Source: Seiridium cupressi (Eukaryota; Ascomycota; Sordariomycetes; Amphisphaeriales; Sporocadaceae). Taken from it: a stretch of 37,728 nt of DNA. The DNA lies in assembly GCA_036674765.1 (NCBI GenBank), contig JARVKI010000176.1:1-37728 (forward strand), in the 5' to 3' direction. The notes beneath the pieces are model-generated. The model did no database searches and was not told where the DNA came from. It saw only the letters and a list, made by a program, of their open reading frames with translations. Both the position numbers and the translations under genes were made by a program. Below, one piece after another: positions 8,722-20,915 of the stretch. Numbering within the stretch: position 1 is the stretch's first letter; each line of letters begins with the position of its first letter.

Positions 8722-11700
8722 ATGCAAGAAAAGATGGGCAAGCCAAACCTTCTTGCTAACCATGTCTCTGGACAATCTAACAAGCCGATTTCCCAGCCCG
8801 CACACAGCCTTACTTACGAAGAGGTGACGCGCGAGCTCGGTGTAAATAGCGACGATGGGCTCAACGATGACGAGGCCCAGAAGCGGCTTGAGGAGTTCGG
8901 GAACAATGAACTCGACAATGGCCCCGGTGTCAACCCCACCAAGATCATCATGAAACAAATAGCGAACGCCATGATGCTAGTTCTCATCCTGGCCATGGCT
9001 GTGTCTTTCGGGATCAGGTCATGGATCGAGGGAGGCGTTGTCGCTGCGATCATTATTCTGAACATAGTTATTGGGTCAGTCCATTTCTAAACGGCGGTTT
9101 CCTATGTATTTGCCGACCATAGCTAACAGACTCGGTGCAGATTCATACAAGAGTACGGTGCTGAGAAAACAATGGACTCGCTCCGTTCACTCTCATCACC
9201 CACGTCACACATCGTTAGAGGCGGTCAAAACGTGACTGTTGCCACTATCCAGGTCGTACCGGGAGACATGGTCGAACTCAAGACTGGCGACACCATTCCG
9301 GCCGACATCCGACTTACCGAGGTTATGAACTTCGAGACTGACGAAGCACTGCTGACTGGAGAATCACTTCCGGTGCAGAAGACTGCCGACGATACATTTG
9401 ACTCGGAGCTTGGCCCAGGTGATCGCTTGAACATTGCGTTCTCGTCAAGCACCGTGACCAAAGGTAGAGCCAAAGGCGTTGTGTTTGCTACTGGTATGTT
9501 TACGGAGATTGGTACTATTGCCGCAGCTCTCCGAAGCCAAAACTCAAAGATCAGAGAACCCAAGAGGACTCCGGATGGCAAGGTGAAGCCGCATCGCCAG
9601 GCGCAGGCCTGGGCTTTGACTGGCAAGGACCTGGTTGGCAACTTTCTCGGCGTCAACGTCGGGACACCGCTTCAGCGCGTCCTGTCTCGGCTTGCTTGTG
9701 GACTGTTCATCGTTGCGGTCATCTTTGCCATTATCGTTCTCGCGGCCAACGGATTCTCTGACCAGCAGGAAGTCATCATCTATGCCGTCGCGACGGGTCT
9801 ATCCATGTTGCCGGCTTCGCTGATTGTGGTCCTGACAATCACCATGGCGGCTGGTACCAAGCGTATGGTTGAGAGGCACGTTATTGTGCGAAAGCTGAAT
9901 GCCCTTGAGGCACTAGGTGCTGTTACAGATATTTGTTCCGACAAGACAGGTACACTGACACAAGGGAAAATGGTTGCCAAGAAGGCTTGGATCCCATCAA
10001 AGGGTACCTATTCGGTAGGCGAGTCCAACGAACCATTCAATCCAACTGTTGGTGCGCTTTACCACAATTCTCCAAATGAGGCAGACTCTTCAGATGATGA
10101 GGTCCCGCCCGACCAAGACGACCGGAAGTCCAGTGAAGAGCTCCTTCGGAACAACCGGCCCCTCGAAGAATTTCTCAAGATTGCATCGCTCGCCAATCTC
10201 GCATCTGTCTACAAGTCCCATGAAGGGGAAGGTTGGACTGCACGAGGAGATCCGACCGAAATCGCCATGCAGGTGTTCGCATCTCGCTTCGGTTGGAACC
10301 GTCGCGACTTGGCTGAAGGCGAAAATCCGAAATGGAAACTCATCACCGAATACCCCTTCTCGAGCGATGTTAAGAAGATGTCAGTCATCTTTCAGCAAAA
10401 GGGCGACGACACCAAATACGCCTTCAGCAAGGGTGCCGTCGAACGTGTTCTGGAGGCATGTGTTGCAGTGGACATGGATGGTCGGGGTCAGGCCACCAGC
10501 TTGACAGATGAGATCAAGCAAGAAGTGCTGGCCAACATGGAATCTTTGGCATCATTGGGTCTCCGCGTCCTAGCTTTAGCGTCAAAGTCTTACGACGGAC
10601 CTACTGGTACGAGCGACGAAGACCGTGAACAGGTCGAGAGCAACCTAATTTTCCGCGGACTAATTGGTCTATTTGACCCCCCGCGTCCAGAGTCCAAGGG
10701 TGCTGTCAAAGAGTGTCACCAAGCTGGTATAAATGTGCACATGCTGACTGGAGACCATCCCGGGACTGCCTTGGCTATTGCTAAGCAAATCGGTATTGTT
10801 CCGGATCGGCTAGAACAGGTCAGCAAGGAGATGGAAGAAGCCATGGTGACAACCGCTGCGAAGTTCGACAAGTTATCCGACGAACAGATTAATGCTCTTC
10901 CTGTCTTGCCACTGGTCATTGCGCGTTGTGCGCCGCAGACCAAAGTCAGAATGATCCAGGCGTTGCACCGACGTAAGGCGTTCGCAGCCATGACAGGCGA
11001 CGGTGTCAATGATTCGCCCTCACTGAAGCACGCCGACGTGGGTATTGCCATGGGACAGGCCGGTTCGGACGTCGCCAAGGATGCCTCCGATATCATATTG
11101 ACAGATGACAACTTTGCCTCCATCCTGAATGCAGTCGAAGAGGGTCGCCGCATCTTCGACAATATCCAGAAGTTTGTACTGCACTTGCTTAGTCAGAATA
11201 TAGCACAAGCTTGCACGTTATTAATCGGTCTTGCTTTCAAAGATTCCAATGGTATTTCCGTATTCCCGCTCTCGCCTGTAAGTCGGATCCCTTTTCGAAT
11301 TTCGCAAGCGATTACCCTCCAGAAGACGCTGACATTTTGGGTGGAAGGTTGAAATCATGTGGGTCATTATGGTCACTTCCGGCTTTCCTGATATGGGCCT
11401 CGGCCTGGAGCAGGCGGCAGCCGACATTCTGGAACGAGCACCCCAAAACCTCAAGCGCGGTATCTTCACGACCGAACTTTTGGTTGACATGGCAGCCTAT
11501 GGTCTCTGGATGGCCGCCCTCTGCTTGTCGTCCTTCGCGCTCGTGTGCTATAACTGGGGAAATGGCATCGAGGGCACAGACTGCAATGCCACTTATTCTG
11601 CCGAATGCGACACCGTGTTCCGGGCTCGCGGGACCTGCTTCGTGTCCATGACCTGGTTCTCGCTGTTCCTGGCCTGGGAGCTGATCAACTTCCGGCGTTC

Positions 11701-12103
11701 ATTCTTTCGCATGCAGCCCAGGAGCAAGCTGTATTTCACGCAGTGGATGCGCGATGTCTGGCGAAATCAGTTCCTATTCTGGTCTGTCATGTTCGGGTTC
11801 GGGTCTGTTTTCGTAATTCTGTATGTCCCCGTTATCAACCACGATGTTTTCAAGCATACAGGCATCACATGGGAATGGGGCATCGTGATCGTGGAAGCAG
11901 TTTTGTTCTTTGGAGGAATTGAAAGCTGGAAGTGGGGCAAGCGCGTGTTTTACAGGCGGAAGGCCAAGAAGGAAGGTGGCGGGCAGAGACGAAGGTTGAG
12001 CAGCGTCGTGTTTGATGATTATTTGTCTAAATCAGGGAGTGGCAGTTCCGATCCAAGATCCTACGAAGAGGAGCGTAGGGCGGCTGTCGAGGAAAAGGTC
12101 TAA
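8722..12103 (+). CDS. ENA-type (P-type IID) Na+/K+-exporting ATPase
   Basis: Three exons, 8722-9074, 9141-11277 and 11348-12103, with introns of 66 bp (GTCAGT...GTGCAG) and 70 bp (GTAAGT...GAAG, branch GCTGAC). The frame holds through both junctions and gives 1081 aa, usual for the family. Visible P-type landmarks are the actuator LTGES at 189-193, the phosphorylation site DKTGT with Asp385, KGAVERVLE, MLTGDHPGTA, and the hinge GDGVND at 737-742. Exon 3 begins VEIMWVIMVTSGFPDMGLG, a typical ENA block, and carries the last membrane helices. The pump couples ATP hydrolysis to export of Na+ (and K+ or Li+) across the plasma membrane and matters at high salt and high pH. The short N-terminus starts with a cation-ATPase N-domain (SLTYEEVTRELGV). 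No lesion is seen. Confidence 0.95.
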
Positions 12104-14551
12104 GTTGTATGGGATTGCTTGGGAAGTATCAATATGCATCAACAAACCCGGTGGAACAGCTGGTATGATGAGACTTTAGGCTCTTTAAATCGTTGTACGT
12201 CTTGGCTGATGTTCATGTGGCACGCAACTCACCAATTCCTGGAACAAAAGCAGAAAATGGGTTTGCACAGCAGTCGTGCATTGTGCTCGTTCTCGGTTGC
12301 GCCTTCTCGTGCAGATCGAAGACGTGGAAAGCTGCAAAGTGGTTGACTGGAAACCCGAGAAAATATTGAGTATTTTATCTTGGATGAATGCATCATGAGA
12401 TGGATGCCAGACACTACATTGATTGTATTTACCAATTGTGAAGATTGTGGTACCCAAAATTTCGGAGTACAGCACGGCGCAATACTCCACACTGAGGCGT
12501 TCCAGAAGCGGCAATGCGGCATCAAACCTGCGGTTCTCATTGGGCCCTTTGAAGCGTCACCTAGCAGGGGTACAGACGGGCCGCCCTTTGAAAAGGCAGA
12601 GGAAAACCATTGAGATGAGATAATGTGGTCTACTTCGCGCAATTTTCAGCTCGAAGGGACAAAGTCCACGTCGCTTGGTAACTGGGTTGCGCTGCGCATA
12701 ATTCGGCGGCTTCTGCATGCTACCTATTCAGAGCGACACCCACGCGATTCATCAGAGCTCATGCAACGTCAAACCTTTCATCCCGGCTTGGTCAAGATCA
12801 TCGTGTGGTCGCATGATTAGACGATCTGGAATGTGTGATATTCAGCGGTTCGGCATGATCCGGACGGGAGCAGCGAAACCATGGCAAGAATCTGGACACG
12901 TCACAATTTAGTCCAGAACCGGTAGAGATGCAACAGAACCTCAGGAGAGGCCGGTCAATGGGCTGACTTGGGTTATCGTCCGATGAAAGAGAAGAAAAAT
13001 CAATTGCGGCGATGCTCGTGTATCGGTAATGATGCCGGCAATAACAAATCACTACGAGACAACTAATGGGAGAGCGCGGAAACAAGTTTCAGACGAACGA
13101 CCAGCGGGAGGCTTGCAGATGGTAACGTTATTTTCTCGGAACGGTAGGCCAACCCGAGTGGTAGCGCTTGGGCCCCGCAAAAAAGGATACAGGGCGGAAT
13201 AGCTGGCGCCCTCGCGACGTCAAGGCCGGGATGCGCTTCATCCCACGATACTCCGCGTCCAATCTGCCCACATGAATGTGCACCCCCGAGCCCCCTGGGG
13301 AGATTTTTTTCTGTCACACGACCCCAAGGAATCTCCTCACGAAAATTGCGGATGGAGCGTGTTACTTTGCGGACATGATGAGGGCCCATGGAGCCATGGA
13401 GCCCCAGAGAAGCCGAGCAGCACTCCGAGCGGTCGTATCCATCCTGCACGAACACTGGGGGGCGCAGAGTTATTGCTATTACGGGGCTGGGCTCCACCTC
13501 TTCTCGGGGGCTTTGGATTTGTCGCTGACGGCCAGCGGCCACGGCGTGGCGCTCGTGCTTGTGCCCGTGGCAAGGCAAGGCAAGACAAGACAGAGAATTT
13601 CCCATGGGACCACTTATTCGGGCGACGGCGCTACCGGCAGCTACTTGCAAATAAGGCACGCGCTATCTTATCTTAATCAGGGTCCAAGACATTTGCCGAG
13701 CGGCCAAGCCTCGTGGTGCTGAATCGTGAACCGCGACTCTTGGGGGCAGATGCCAGAAATTTCTGCAGCGCTGCGATGCGAGAAAACTCGTCAGGCCATG
13801 ACGTCAAGCCACCTGAGCCTGGCAAAGCACGCGAAACAGCGCGCAACCGCCTGAGCTTATCTGATTAAGCAGCAGAGCCGCTTTTCTGGTCCGTGGCCCA
13901 TAACAGGACCGACTCTCGGTTCATTGCTCGGTCGCCCTAATGAGCCCACCTGGGCATTGGCTGTTTTGTCTGACGAGAACGACCGAGATTGCCAATCGCC
14001 TGCGCTGGGGTGCTCAATTGCGCTGCGTCTCGTCGCGTTGCGTTGGGAGCGACGGTCGAGCGATGGCGGTGCCTTCTGTCGCCGACGTTGATATTGGCGA
14101 TATGGGTTGGGCAAGAGCCGCAGACCGCTTGTCCGGATCAGGTGAGATGCGGTTAAGGCTTAGGTAAAAGATCCCAATCGGGAGGCCCAACAGGGGTCAT
14201 GGGGTGACTCGGTGTGTGTCGGTGAGCCTCAGCTGCCTCCCGAAATTGCATTCTGAAAGCCTTGGGTCACTGGTAACGACTACTGAAACCGCGGCCACTA
14301 CTGGATGCCAATGCCAATTGGCACTTCGAGCCGTCGAGTGACGACACCGGCAGAACCCGGAGGCACCGACGCGGTCATGGATCTCAACCGATCAGTCCCC
14401 AGTGGGAATTCACATCCACATTCATCTGGCCCATACGTCCATACGGCTCCTCGTCTCCACAATACATCTTCTGGAGCAGCAGAGAACATCCTGTCTTCCC
14501 GGGTCCTTCCCCTCGGTTTTCTGGTAGTGTGACGCCTAGACGATGCCCACG

Positions 14552-14587
14552 ATATCCACGTTATCCACGTTATCCACGTTATCCCCG
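14552..14587 (+). repeat. Four 9-bp tandem units, TTATCCACG type
   Basis: Four direct units of 9 bases: ATATCCACG, TTATCCACG, TTATCCACG, TTATCCCCG. They lie about 105 bp upstream of the TATA box of the hexose transporter. They could be a cluster of factor-binding sites or a simple minisatellite. Confidence 0.7.
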
Positions 14588-14690
14588 ACTGCCCACATCT
14601 GCCCACGACTCGCGGTTCGCGGTTCATAGTGTGGGCACGCGGAGCCCCAAGAACATCGTCTAGTATTGTACTAGAAGCTTTTGCCTTTTC

Positions 14691-14700
14691 CATATATACC
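14691..14700 (+). promoter_or_regulatory. TATA box of the hexose transporter
   Basis: CATATATACC lies about 100 bp before the ATG at 14797 and is followed at once by a CT-rich stretch (14700-14730), the usual core promoter and leader layout of strongly expressed fungal genes. Confidence 0.65.
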
Positions 14701-14796
14701 CTCTCCCCTCTTCTCTCCAACTCCCCCGACTTTTCACCCACAGTCAGTTCGTGTGTCTTGTCTTCCCATAATCATCAAGGTAGACCAGCCTACAAG

Positions 14797-16536
14797 ATGC
14801 CCTTCCTCAAACGCAACGCCGACCAGGTCGAGGCACCCGCCCAGGGTGTCAAGACTGAGGCCGAGCCCGCTCACAAACAACAATCCGTTACCTTCAAGGC
14901 CGTATTCCTGGGCATTGTCGTCAGTATTGGTGGCTTCATGTTCGGATATGTCAGGTAAATCGCCACCCCAGTCTTGCTCTAGACAAGCTGTCTCCTACAA
15001 GTGGCTAACCCAGTATCCCAGTGGTCAAATCTCCGGTTTCTTCCTCATGAACGACTTCGCTGAGCGATTCGGACAACTCAACGCGTCTACCGGCGAGTAC
15101 GAGTTCAGTGCCGCCCGCCAGGGTACCATTACCGGTCTCCTCCCCGTTGGATGCTTGTGCGGAGCTTTGATTGCCGGCAACATCGCCGACACCCTCGGAC
15201 GCCGCATGACAATCTCTGTTTCTGCTCTGTGGGCTTGTGTTGGAACCATCATCGAGATCTCTTCGAACCACGCCTGGTACCAGTTCGCCATTGGTCGTTT
15301 CGTCACTGGTATCTCCATCGGATCCCTCAGTGTCGTTGTCCCCATGTACCAGTCAGAGTCTGCTCCCGCCATTATTCGTGGTATCCTGGTCTCGACTTAC
15401 CAGCTCTTCATCACTCTCGGTATCTGGACTGCCAACATGGCGGATTGGGGTACGAAGCGCAACGAAGCCAACCTCAGCAGCGGTACTTGGCGTATCCCCA
15501 ACGGTATGGGTTTCCTGTGGGCCCTGATCCTGTGTGTTGGTGTCCTTTTCCTCCCCGAGAGTCCCCGATTCGCTTTCAACAAGGGCAGAGAAGAGGAGGC
15601 CCGCCAGACCATTGCCGGTCTTGCTGGTGTCGACCCCAACCACCGATCTGTCAACGACCAGATCGCCCAGATCCGCGCCAAGATGGAGGAAGAGAACGCA
15701 CAGGGCAAGGCCAAGCTTACTGAGATCTTCACTGGTCCCCGCATGTTCTACAGAACCCTTCTCGGCATAATTCTCCAGATGGGTCAGCAGCTTACCGGTG
15801 CCAACTTCTTCTTCTACTACGGTACTACGGTCTTCGCCGCCACTGGTCTCTCCAACAGTTTCGTCACCCAGATCATTCTCGGCACCGTCAACGTCGTCTG
15901 CACCTTTGCAGGTCTCTATGTTGTTCAGAAAGTTGGTCGCCGAAAGGCACTGATCGCCGGTGCTGCCTGGATGATGATGTGCTTCTTGATCTACGCCTTC
16001 GTCGGCCAGTTCAAGCTCGACCATAACAACCCTTCCAATACTCCCACTGCCGGCTCTGTCCTGATCGTCTTCTCGTGTCTTGCCATTGCTGCTTTCGCCA
16101 CAACCTGGGGTCCCATTGTCTGGGCTGCCGTCGCCGAGATGTACCCTCCCAGATACCGTGCCCCCTGCATGGCTCTCGCCACTGCCTCTAACTGGCTCTG
16201 GAACTTTATGATTTCATTCTTGTAAGCAGCCCCGCCAGCCGAACCCTCTCTAGTCAAGATGCTAACTACAAATCCAGCACCCGTTTCATCACCGATGCCA
16301 TCGACTACTGGTACGGTCTCGTCTTCGCTGGCTGCTGTGCGGCTCTCGTTCTGATCGTGTTCTTCTTCATGATCGAGACCAAGGACCGCAGCTTGGAGGA
16401 GATTGACACCATGTACCTGCTCCACGTCAACCCCATTACATCCGCTAGCTGGGATGGTAGCCAGGTTCCCAATGGTGTCAAGGGCGATGTCCCATCGTCA
16501 TCCGGTGGTGAGGGCGGTGTTGTGGAGTCGGAGTAG
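14797..16536 (+). CDS. MFS hexose transporter (HXT / high-affinity glucose type)
   Basis: Three exons, 14797-14954, 15022-16221 and 16278-16536, with introns of 67 bp (GTAAAT...CCCAG, branch GGCTAACC) and 56 bp (GTAAGC...CCAG, branch GCTAAC). The product is 538 aa. Sugar-porter signatures are in order: GGFMFGYVSGQISGF in helix 1, DTLGRR at 109-114, PESPRF at 231-236 before the central loop, QQLTGAN at 308-314 with FFFYYGTT in helix 7, VGRRKAL in the second half, and ETKDRSLEEID after the last helix. The QQLTGxNxxxYYGT block points to hexose, most likely glucose, taken up by proton symport at the plasma membrane. The short cytoplasmic tail is Gly/Ser-rich and acidic. Codon use is strongly biased to C-ending codons, unlike the neighbours downstream, which suggests high expression. 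A longer 5' frame from 14681 is out of frame with the real first exon. Confidence 0.95.
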
Positions 16537-16955
16537 AAACCTATACTCGTGTTGTGCTGAATAAGAATGTGTGGAAACATTGCGAATAATACCCCGCTTA
16601 GCAAGCATTAGCTCGATATTGCTTCGTAGCTATACAATGAAAAGAAACTACATACTTTGGAACACCAATTCCGCTATGAGAAATGACCTTCTAGGCTTTA
16701 CTCGTAGATGTATTAAGCGACTAAACGTGTATACAACATGCCTCATTGTATTTCAATAGCTTCGAATTCGACATGAGCATTGCCAACATAGTTGTTCAAT
16801 AGTATCACCCGTGACGGCTGTTTTTTTGCAATGAATCTACGAGACAGTCTTGTGGAGCCCCTTATTTTGTGAAGGCTCCAGCTTGATGACAACCTGTTAT
16901 TCAAGTAGCTTAGGTAGGCATTGGTCTCTAGTCCATCCATATAGTAACCCATGTA
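16537..16955. other. Intergenic, convergent 3' ends
   Basis: Holds the 3' ends of the hexose transporter (plus strand) and the broken orphan gene (minus strand). AT-richer than the transporter. No gene or repeat seen. Confidence 0.5.
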
Positions 16956-17588
16956 TCAAGAAGGTAAAACGATGTGATGCCAGCCGGCTTCTCTTTCATG
17001 GTCGCGAGGCAGGCGATCCATGATTTCTCCCAGGATTGGAATAAAGTACATGATATTTCGGCCAAGCGGTGTTGTGATTGAGTTTTGGCGTCGGCATACG
17101 AAGCCAGGACCGGGAGAAGTCACAACGAAACCTCCAGTCTGTTTTATCCGATTCAAATAGCCTATCATTACGTCCAGAATCGATTCATGCGTGACTCTCA
17201 ACCAAGGACTTGATTTCGTACTCCTATACATTTCGATATGGACCGTTCCTGCTCGCAAGCATGCTTTTGAGAAGCGGTTCAAGGGTATCGCGCGGAGGGC
17301 AACGTTGAGATCGAACCCCCATGGCTCGAGCTGCGAAGCAGGATCGTGTTTGTCACTCAGGACGGTGAGCTGTAAATATCTGTTCTCCCTCTGCATCGAT
17401 TTCTTAATGGCTTACATCTCAAAGTCTGCTTTGCTTTCAAGGTATCCACCGGCTTTGGATTTGGCGCCGATGGTGTTAAGGATCTGTGTGTACGATAATA
17501 TCAGATCAACGGGAAATTCTCGGCCCCGGGACGTGATGAGTGACGTGGTGTCGGTTTTGAAAAGATTGACGAAATCTCCGGATCGCAT
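16956..17588 (-). pseudogene. Orphan protein gene with one in-frame TAA
   Basis: From an ATG at 17588 the minus strand reads as one continuous protein-like frame to the stop at 16956, about 209 codons, except for a TAA at 17412-17414. On both sides the sequence looks coding: upstream VDLILSYTQILNTIGAKSK and GGYLESKADFEM, downstream AIKKSMQRENRYLQL, SDKHDPASQLEPWGFDL, RAGTVHIEMYRS, GGFVVTSPGPGFVCRRQ and REAGWHHIVLPS. I do not recognise the family. The TAA sits inside GTAAGC, a good donor. A 60-bp intron ending at CTGAG would keep frame but use a poor acceptor and delete a helical stretch that reads well. The simpler view is CAA changed to TAA, a nonsense mutation. No signal peptide or membrane segment is clear. 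The true 5' end may lie further upstream. Confidence 0.5.
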
Positions 17589-19380
17589 CGTGCCTTTGTC
17601 CCTCGTCGGTGCGACGCCCGAATGACGCCGTGATCGCCTCCTTGCTCGCCCTTTGGCTCAGCTTTCTGCGAGCCCACTCGCTCTTCCAGTAAGGAGAGAC
17701 ACTGATACTGATTGGCGGGATGCATGAATCTCGGGAGGTGTTTTCAACTTTGGGATTGAGTTTTCAACTCTTGTTGTATAGTAGTTCCAAGGCCATAATA
17801 TTTTCAGGTAGATTCTGAGGATTGATGTTGATTCAAAGAAAGTTTTTGTTCGAGAAAGCAAAGAATCGATGTTTAGAATGGAGGAAAAGTGGCAGGAGGC
17901 CGTATATAGAGCCATGCAATAAACAAGACGCAATTTTGGTAATGTGCACTCTCAGAGCTTCAAGGTGACTTTGTGAATTCACACATAGGAGGTGGGATAT
18001 GAGGTGAGGTGACTACCCTTGTCGTTGACGCTTGCTATAGTTGTGCCAAGCCTCTTATGTGGATTCCAATTGAGGATGAGCTGGCTGTCGTATACTTGTG
18101 CCGGTTCAGTCGCCATCTTGGCAATAGTTTCGCGCGTATATTTCTTTCCACTCAGAGCGATTGTGCGTTTTTTCTTCTGCTGCTCCTTGCTCTTCCTTTT
18201 GCCGCCTGGCTTCATGTTTTCGCACACTTTTGCTTCTGTAATGGCATAATGTAGTAATCGATGTATCCCACGGTCGTGGAGTCATTCGTCGCCTCACTTC
18301 GCTCGGTTTATAGGCTGTCTGCACTATTACATGCTGAGTTGCGTTGGTAGAAACCGTGTCTTCCGTCACCCACCACTCCGGTAGTGTGATATAGCGTGTT
18401 GAGTCGAACTTCTCATGTTGCGCTTTTCGCAGAAGCCAAATAGTCGTCCAAGTTGTCTACTTGCCCACAAATAAATATACGATAGTCAACACAAATCATT
18501 ATATTCAGTCTTGGGTCTCTCTCGACGATGCAAGGCTCATTGGAAAAGTGGTTATTGGTTGCGTTGTGGTGTGATCTTTCCACTACCTGTAGCCAGCGGC
18601 CCTCTATCCATAATGTAGACCGCACGAACGTGCTCCCGAGTGTCGCAGATGCGTGGGTCAATACTACAATATTCAGTATAGCTATACCGACTCCAGTTGC
18701 ATCTGCTGCTTCATTATTTTTAATCGACAACCTTCGAGGCCCGGGTGTCGGCAAGATCTAGAGTTTGGGGATTCTCCCAAATCGACATCTAGGCCATCAT
18801 CACGGCTCCTGTCGCGGTTTATCGGGGTCAAAAGGCTGAGCTGCAAGGTCCCCCATAAATTCTGTGAATTACAAAAGCTGGAAAGCTAAAGGTCTTACCT
18901 AAATACTCAACTTTGCCAGTTGGCAAGCTAGTTGTGCCTGCTACCACCAGCTAGCGCTAGCTACACCAGTCCGTGACAGCTCTTGTCATCCTCGTAACTT
19001 CGCGAGAGATTTGCTGGAGCTCAGTGTCGAATATAGAGAGACCTAAGTGATAAATACTACGTAAACTCCTCGTAAGAGTTAAATGGTACGCCAAATGGGG
19101 GCCAAACAGCATATCGAATGTGACCTAGTAAAGAAGAATAGGAACGTCCTCCACCTCAAGCTTTTTGAGACTAACAAAGTATTTGTTGGGAGATATGTCT
19201 TGATCGATGGAGCTCATTTTAGAGTCAGAGCTCTAATATATGGGTGACTTATTTATCCAACAAGCACAAAGAAAAGTGAAAAGTCCACCTGAGTGTTGGC
19301 AGACACAATACATCGTGAGCCCTGGCACGGAGCACGAACCCCACCGTCCACCATGGATCATTTGAGGATGGACATGGCGC
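17589..19380. other. Gene-poor stretch with weak open frames
   Basis: No gene is supported over 1.8 kb. Two minus-strand frames are worth naming. One at 17979-18227 is very basic at its start (GKRKSKEQQKKKR). One of 113 codons at 18413-18754 ends VDNLDDYLASAKSAT and contains one hydrophobic segment. Neither has a recognisable motif, and the region is AT-rich and looks partly decayed. Confidence 0.4.
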
Positions 19381-19551
19381 TTAGACGACGTAGTCATCCG
19401 CCGAGAGGTAATCTTGGGGATATGATAGGTCTCTATCGAGAACCTTTCCTGGGAAGCTGACCTGTGCCGCTTGTGAATGGCCCAGGGTCGGGTGGGTCTT
19501 AAATGTCGTCGGTCTGTCCATGGGTGTTTCTCTATTAAAAGCAGTTGGCAT
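19381..19551 (-). CDS. Small hypothetical protein, 56 aa
   Basis: An ATG at 19549-19551 opens a 56-codon frame that starts MPTAFNRETPMDRPTTF and ends LSYPQDYLSADDYVV. The protein is polar, rich in Pro, Thr and Asp, with no signal peptide or membrane segment. I do not recognise it. Support comes from the upstream layout: a TATA-like TATATA 114 bp before the ATG, a C-rich leader, and a purine just before the ATG. A longer frame runs upstream in register to 19851, but that part looks like promoter and leader, not protein. An upstream exon or a downstream intron is possible. Confidence 0.4.
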   Translation of the reverse strand: MPTAFNRETPMDRPTTFKTHPTLGHSQAAQVSFPGKVLDRDLSYPQDYLSADDYVV

Positions 19552-20286
19552 GATTATGGTAGTATGATTGAATGATGGCTTCTGCTGAGTGTAGGTGTAA
19601 AGGTAGTGATCTATAACGTTGTTGCGCTGGAGAGGGGAATCTTCCTCCGCGCCCTCTATCCTGGTATATACAAAAAGCACAGACCATATGGTCGGTGTGG
19701 GAAACCCAGTCACATCACCGTGACATAGGTGTGTCTTCGTGTCTTCATTGACATGACGAATATGTTGGATACTGGTAAAGAAAAATGAGACGAATAGAGC
19801 TGATTCGTTGGGATGATACGTGTCACCATAAAGCGGTCCCCAGACATTCATATCTACAGACCTCTAAACATTCCTGAGGCGGTGATAATTTCATGATCTG
19901 CGCCTGTGGGGATACACTCGAGAAGGTCTTTGCCCAATGAGATGAAAACCCGCCAGTAGTGCAACTCATGCTGGCTATGTGTGAGACGAGATGTCCAAGC
20001 TAAGAACGCTTTTAAAAACTGTTTGGCTATTGGCTGTTTGGTGTTCTGGCTGGCTGAACTCCAGATTGACGGGATCGCAGAAGCACAAATATAAGCAATG
20101 AAACCTCTGAATAGCCAGATCATTCTAGTATGGTTGTTGCACACTTTCTTTGCTCGCAAGACAATCCAAGAGCTCATATGAGATACTACCTGCGCTCGTC
20201 AAACGGATACACCATGCATTGTGCGCAAGCAATTCATGGTCTTGTCAATGTAGAGGAGAAACTGTTCCATCTTGTAATGTCGCATC
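19552..20286. other. Intergenic between small minus-strand genes
   Basis: Contains the putative promoter of the 56-aa gene. A 107-codon minus frame at 19854-20177 has one hydrophobic patch (LFRGFIAYICASAIPSIW), but nothing else supports it, so it is not called. Confidence 0.4.
19665..19670 (-). promoter_or_regulatory. TATA-like box before the 56-aa gene
   Basis: TATATA within GTATATACC on the minus strand, 114 bp upstream of the ATG at 19551, followed by a leader with CTCTCCAGCGCAACAACG and CACCTACACTC. This is a plausible fungal core promoter. Confidence 0.4.
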
Positions 20287-20915
20287 TCATGACGAGGTCT
20301 GCCTTTGGATTTTTATTGTATATAGGTAGAAACGCGTTGGTATCTTATTAATATTTAATACGAGACCGAACCATTTCTTCCAGCCTTGTGGGTTCTTGCT
20401 TTTCTTGATTAGGTCTTCGTCGTTTGCCATCAAGTTCTCGTTGTGCGTCGGCAACCCGGTGACATTCATGGATGGACGTGCAGGCTGTCCTATGCGGGCT
20501 ACGGAAGGCCTGTATCGGTCGCTCGTAATCTTCAGCTCATTATTGCGTCGAATAAGGTGCTCGGAATCCTGAGTATTGGTATTCTGGTAGCTGAGACCAC
20601 CAGTCAGATCACTTCATCCACGGCAGTTGTGTATGGGTCTTACAAAACAGCATATGCGCCTATGTCTGAAACCTCCACAGTGCCCTGCTCACGGCTCTCC
20701 AACTGTTTTAACCCGACTTGGATTACACCAGCGCCAGGTTTGAATGGGGCCATCATGTAGTCTTTCGATTTCCACGATGACGAGATGCTAGTTCTGTATT
20801 TGTCCGACCCAATGGGTGTGTGAGGATATTTCTCAAGCATGATGTTCGACTTTGTCCTTGTCTCGCTAGGACTTAGTCTTGGTGTAAGCTTAGCTATCGG
20901 CATAGGGATAGCCAT
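20287..20915 (-). CDS. Hypothetical protein, two exons, 191 aa
   Basis: Exon 20915-20644 and exon 20590-20287 are joined by a 53-bp intron with a GTAAGA donor, CTGAC branch and CTCAG acceptor. The split codon restores an open frame of 100 more codons, which is good evidence that it is real. The product is hydrophilic and tyrosine- and asparagine-rich: SDKYRTSISSSWKSKDYM, MAPFKPGAGVIQVGLKQLE and VTGLPTHNENLMANDEDL can be read. There is no signal peptide or membrane helix in this model. The frame stays open upstream of the chosen ATG (20913-20915), so more 5' exons are likely. A short membrane-anchor-like exon at 21157-21212 may belong to it, although I could not join the two in frame. I do not recognise the family. 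Confidence 0.45.

Larger units (their letters stand above)
12104..14796. other. Long intergenic region, hexose transporter upstream
   Basis: A 2.7 kb gap without a supported gene. A minus frame at 13063-13659 (198 codons) is the longest, but it lacks any motif and looks like chance in GC-rich DNA. The right end is the promoter and 5' leader of the hexose transporter, with a TATA box, a pyrimidine-rich leader and a short tandem repeat. Scattered CreA-like hexamers (SYGGRG, for example CCGGAG near 14358 and CTGGAG near 14471) are present but not beyond expectation. Confidence 0.5.

Noticed and set aside
13063..13659. 198-codon minus-strand frame in the long gap before the hexose transporter
   Set aside because: No domain, no plausible hydrophobic or repeat pattern, and overlapping long frames on the other strand. 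It looks like chance in GC-rich DNA.
14681..15021. N-terminal extension of the hexose transporter from 14681
   Set aside because: It is in a different frame from the conserved first exon (14797-14954) and covers the leader and intron 1.
15353..16024. 223-codon frame antisense to the hexose transporter
   Set aside because: It mirrors the strong codon bias of the transporter. Long antisense frames are common in such genes.
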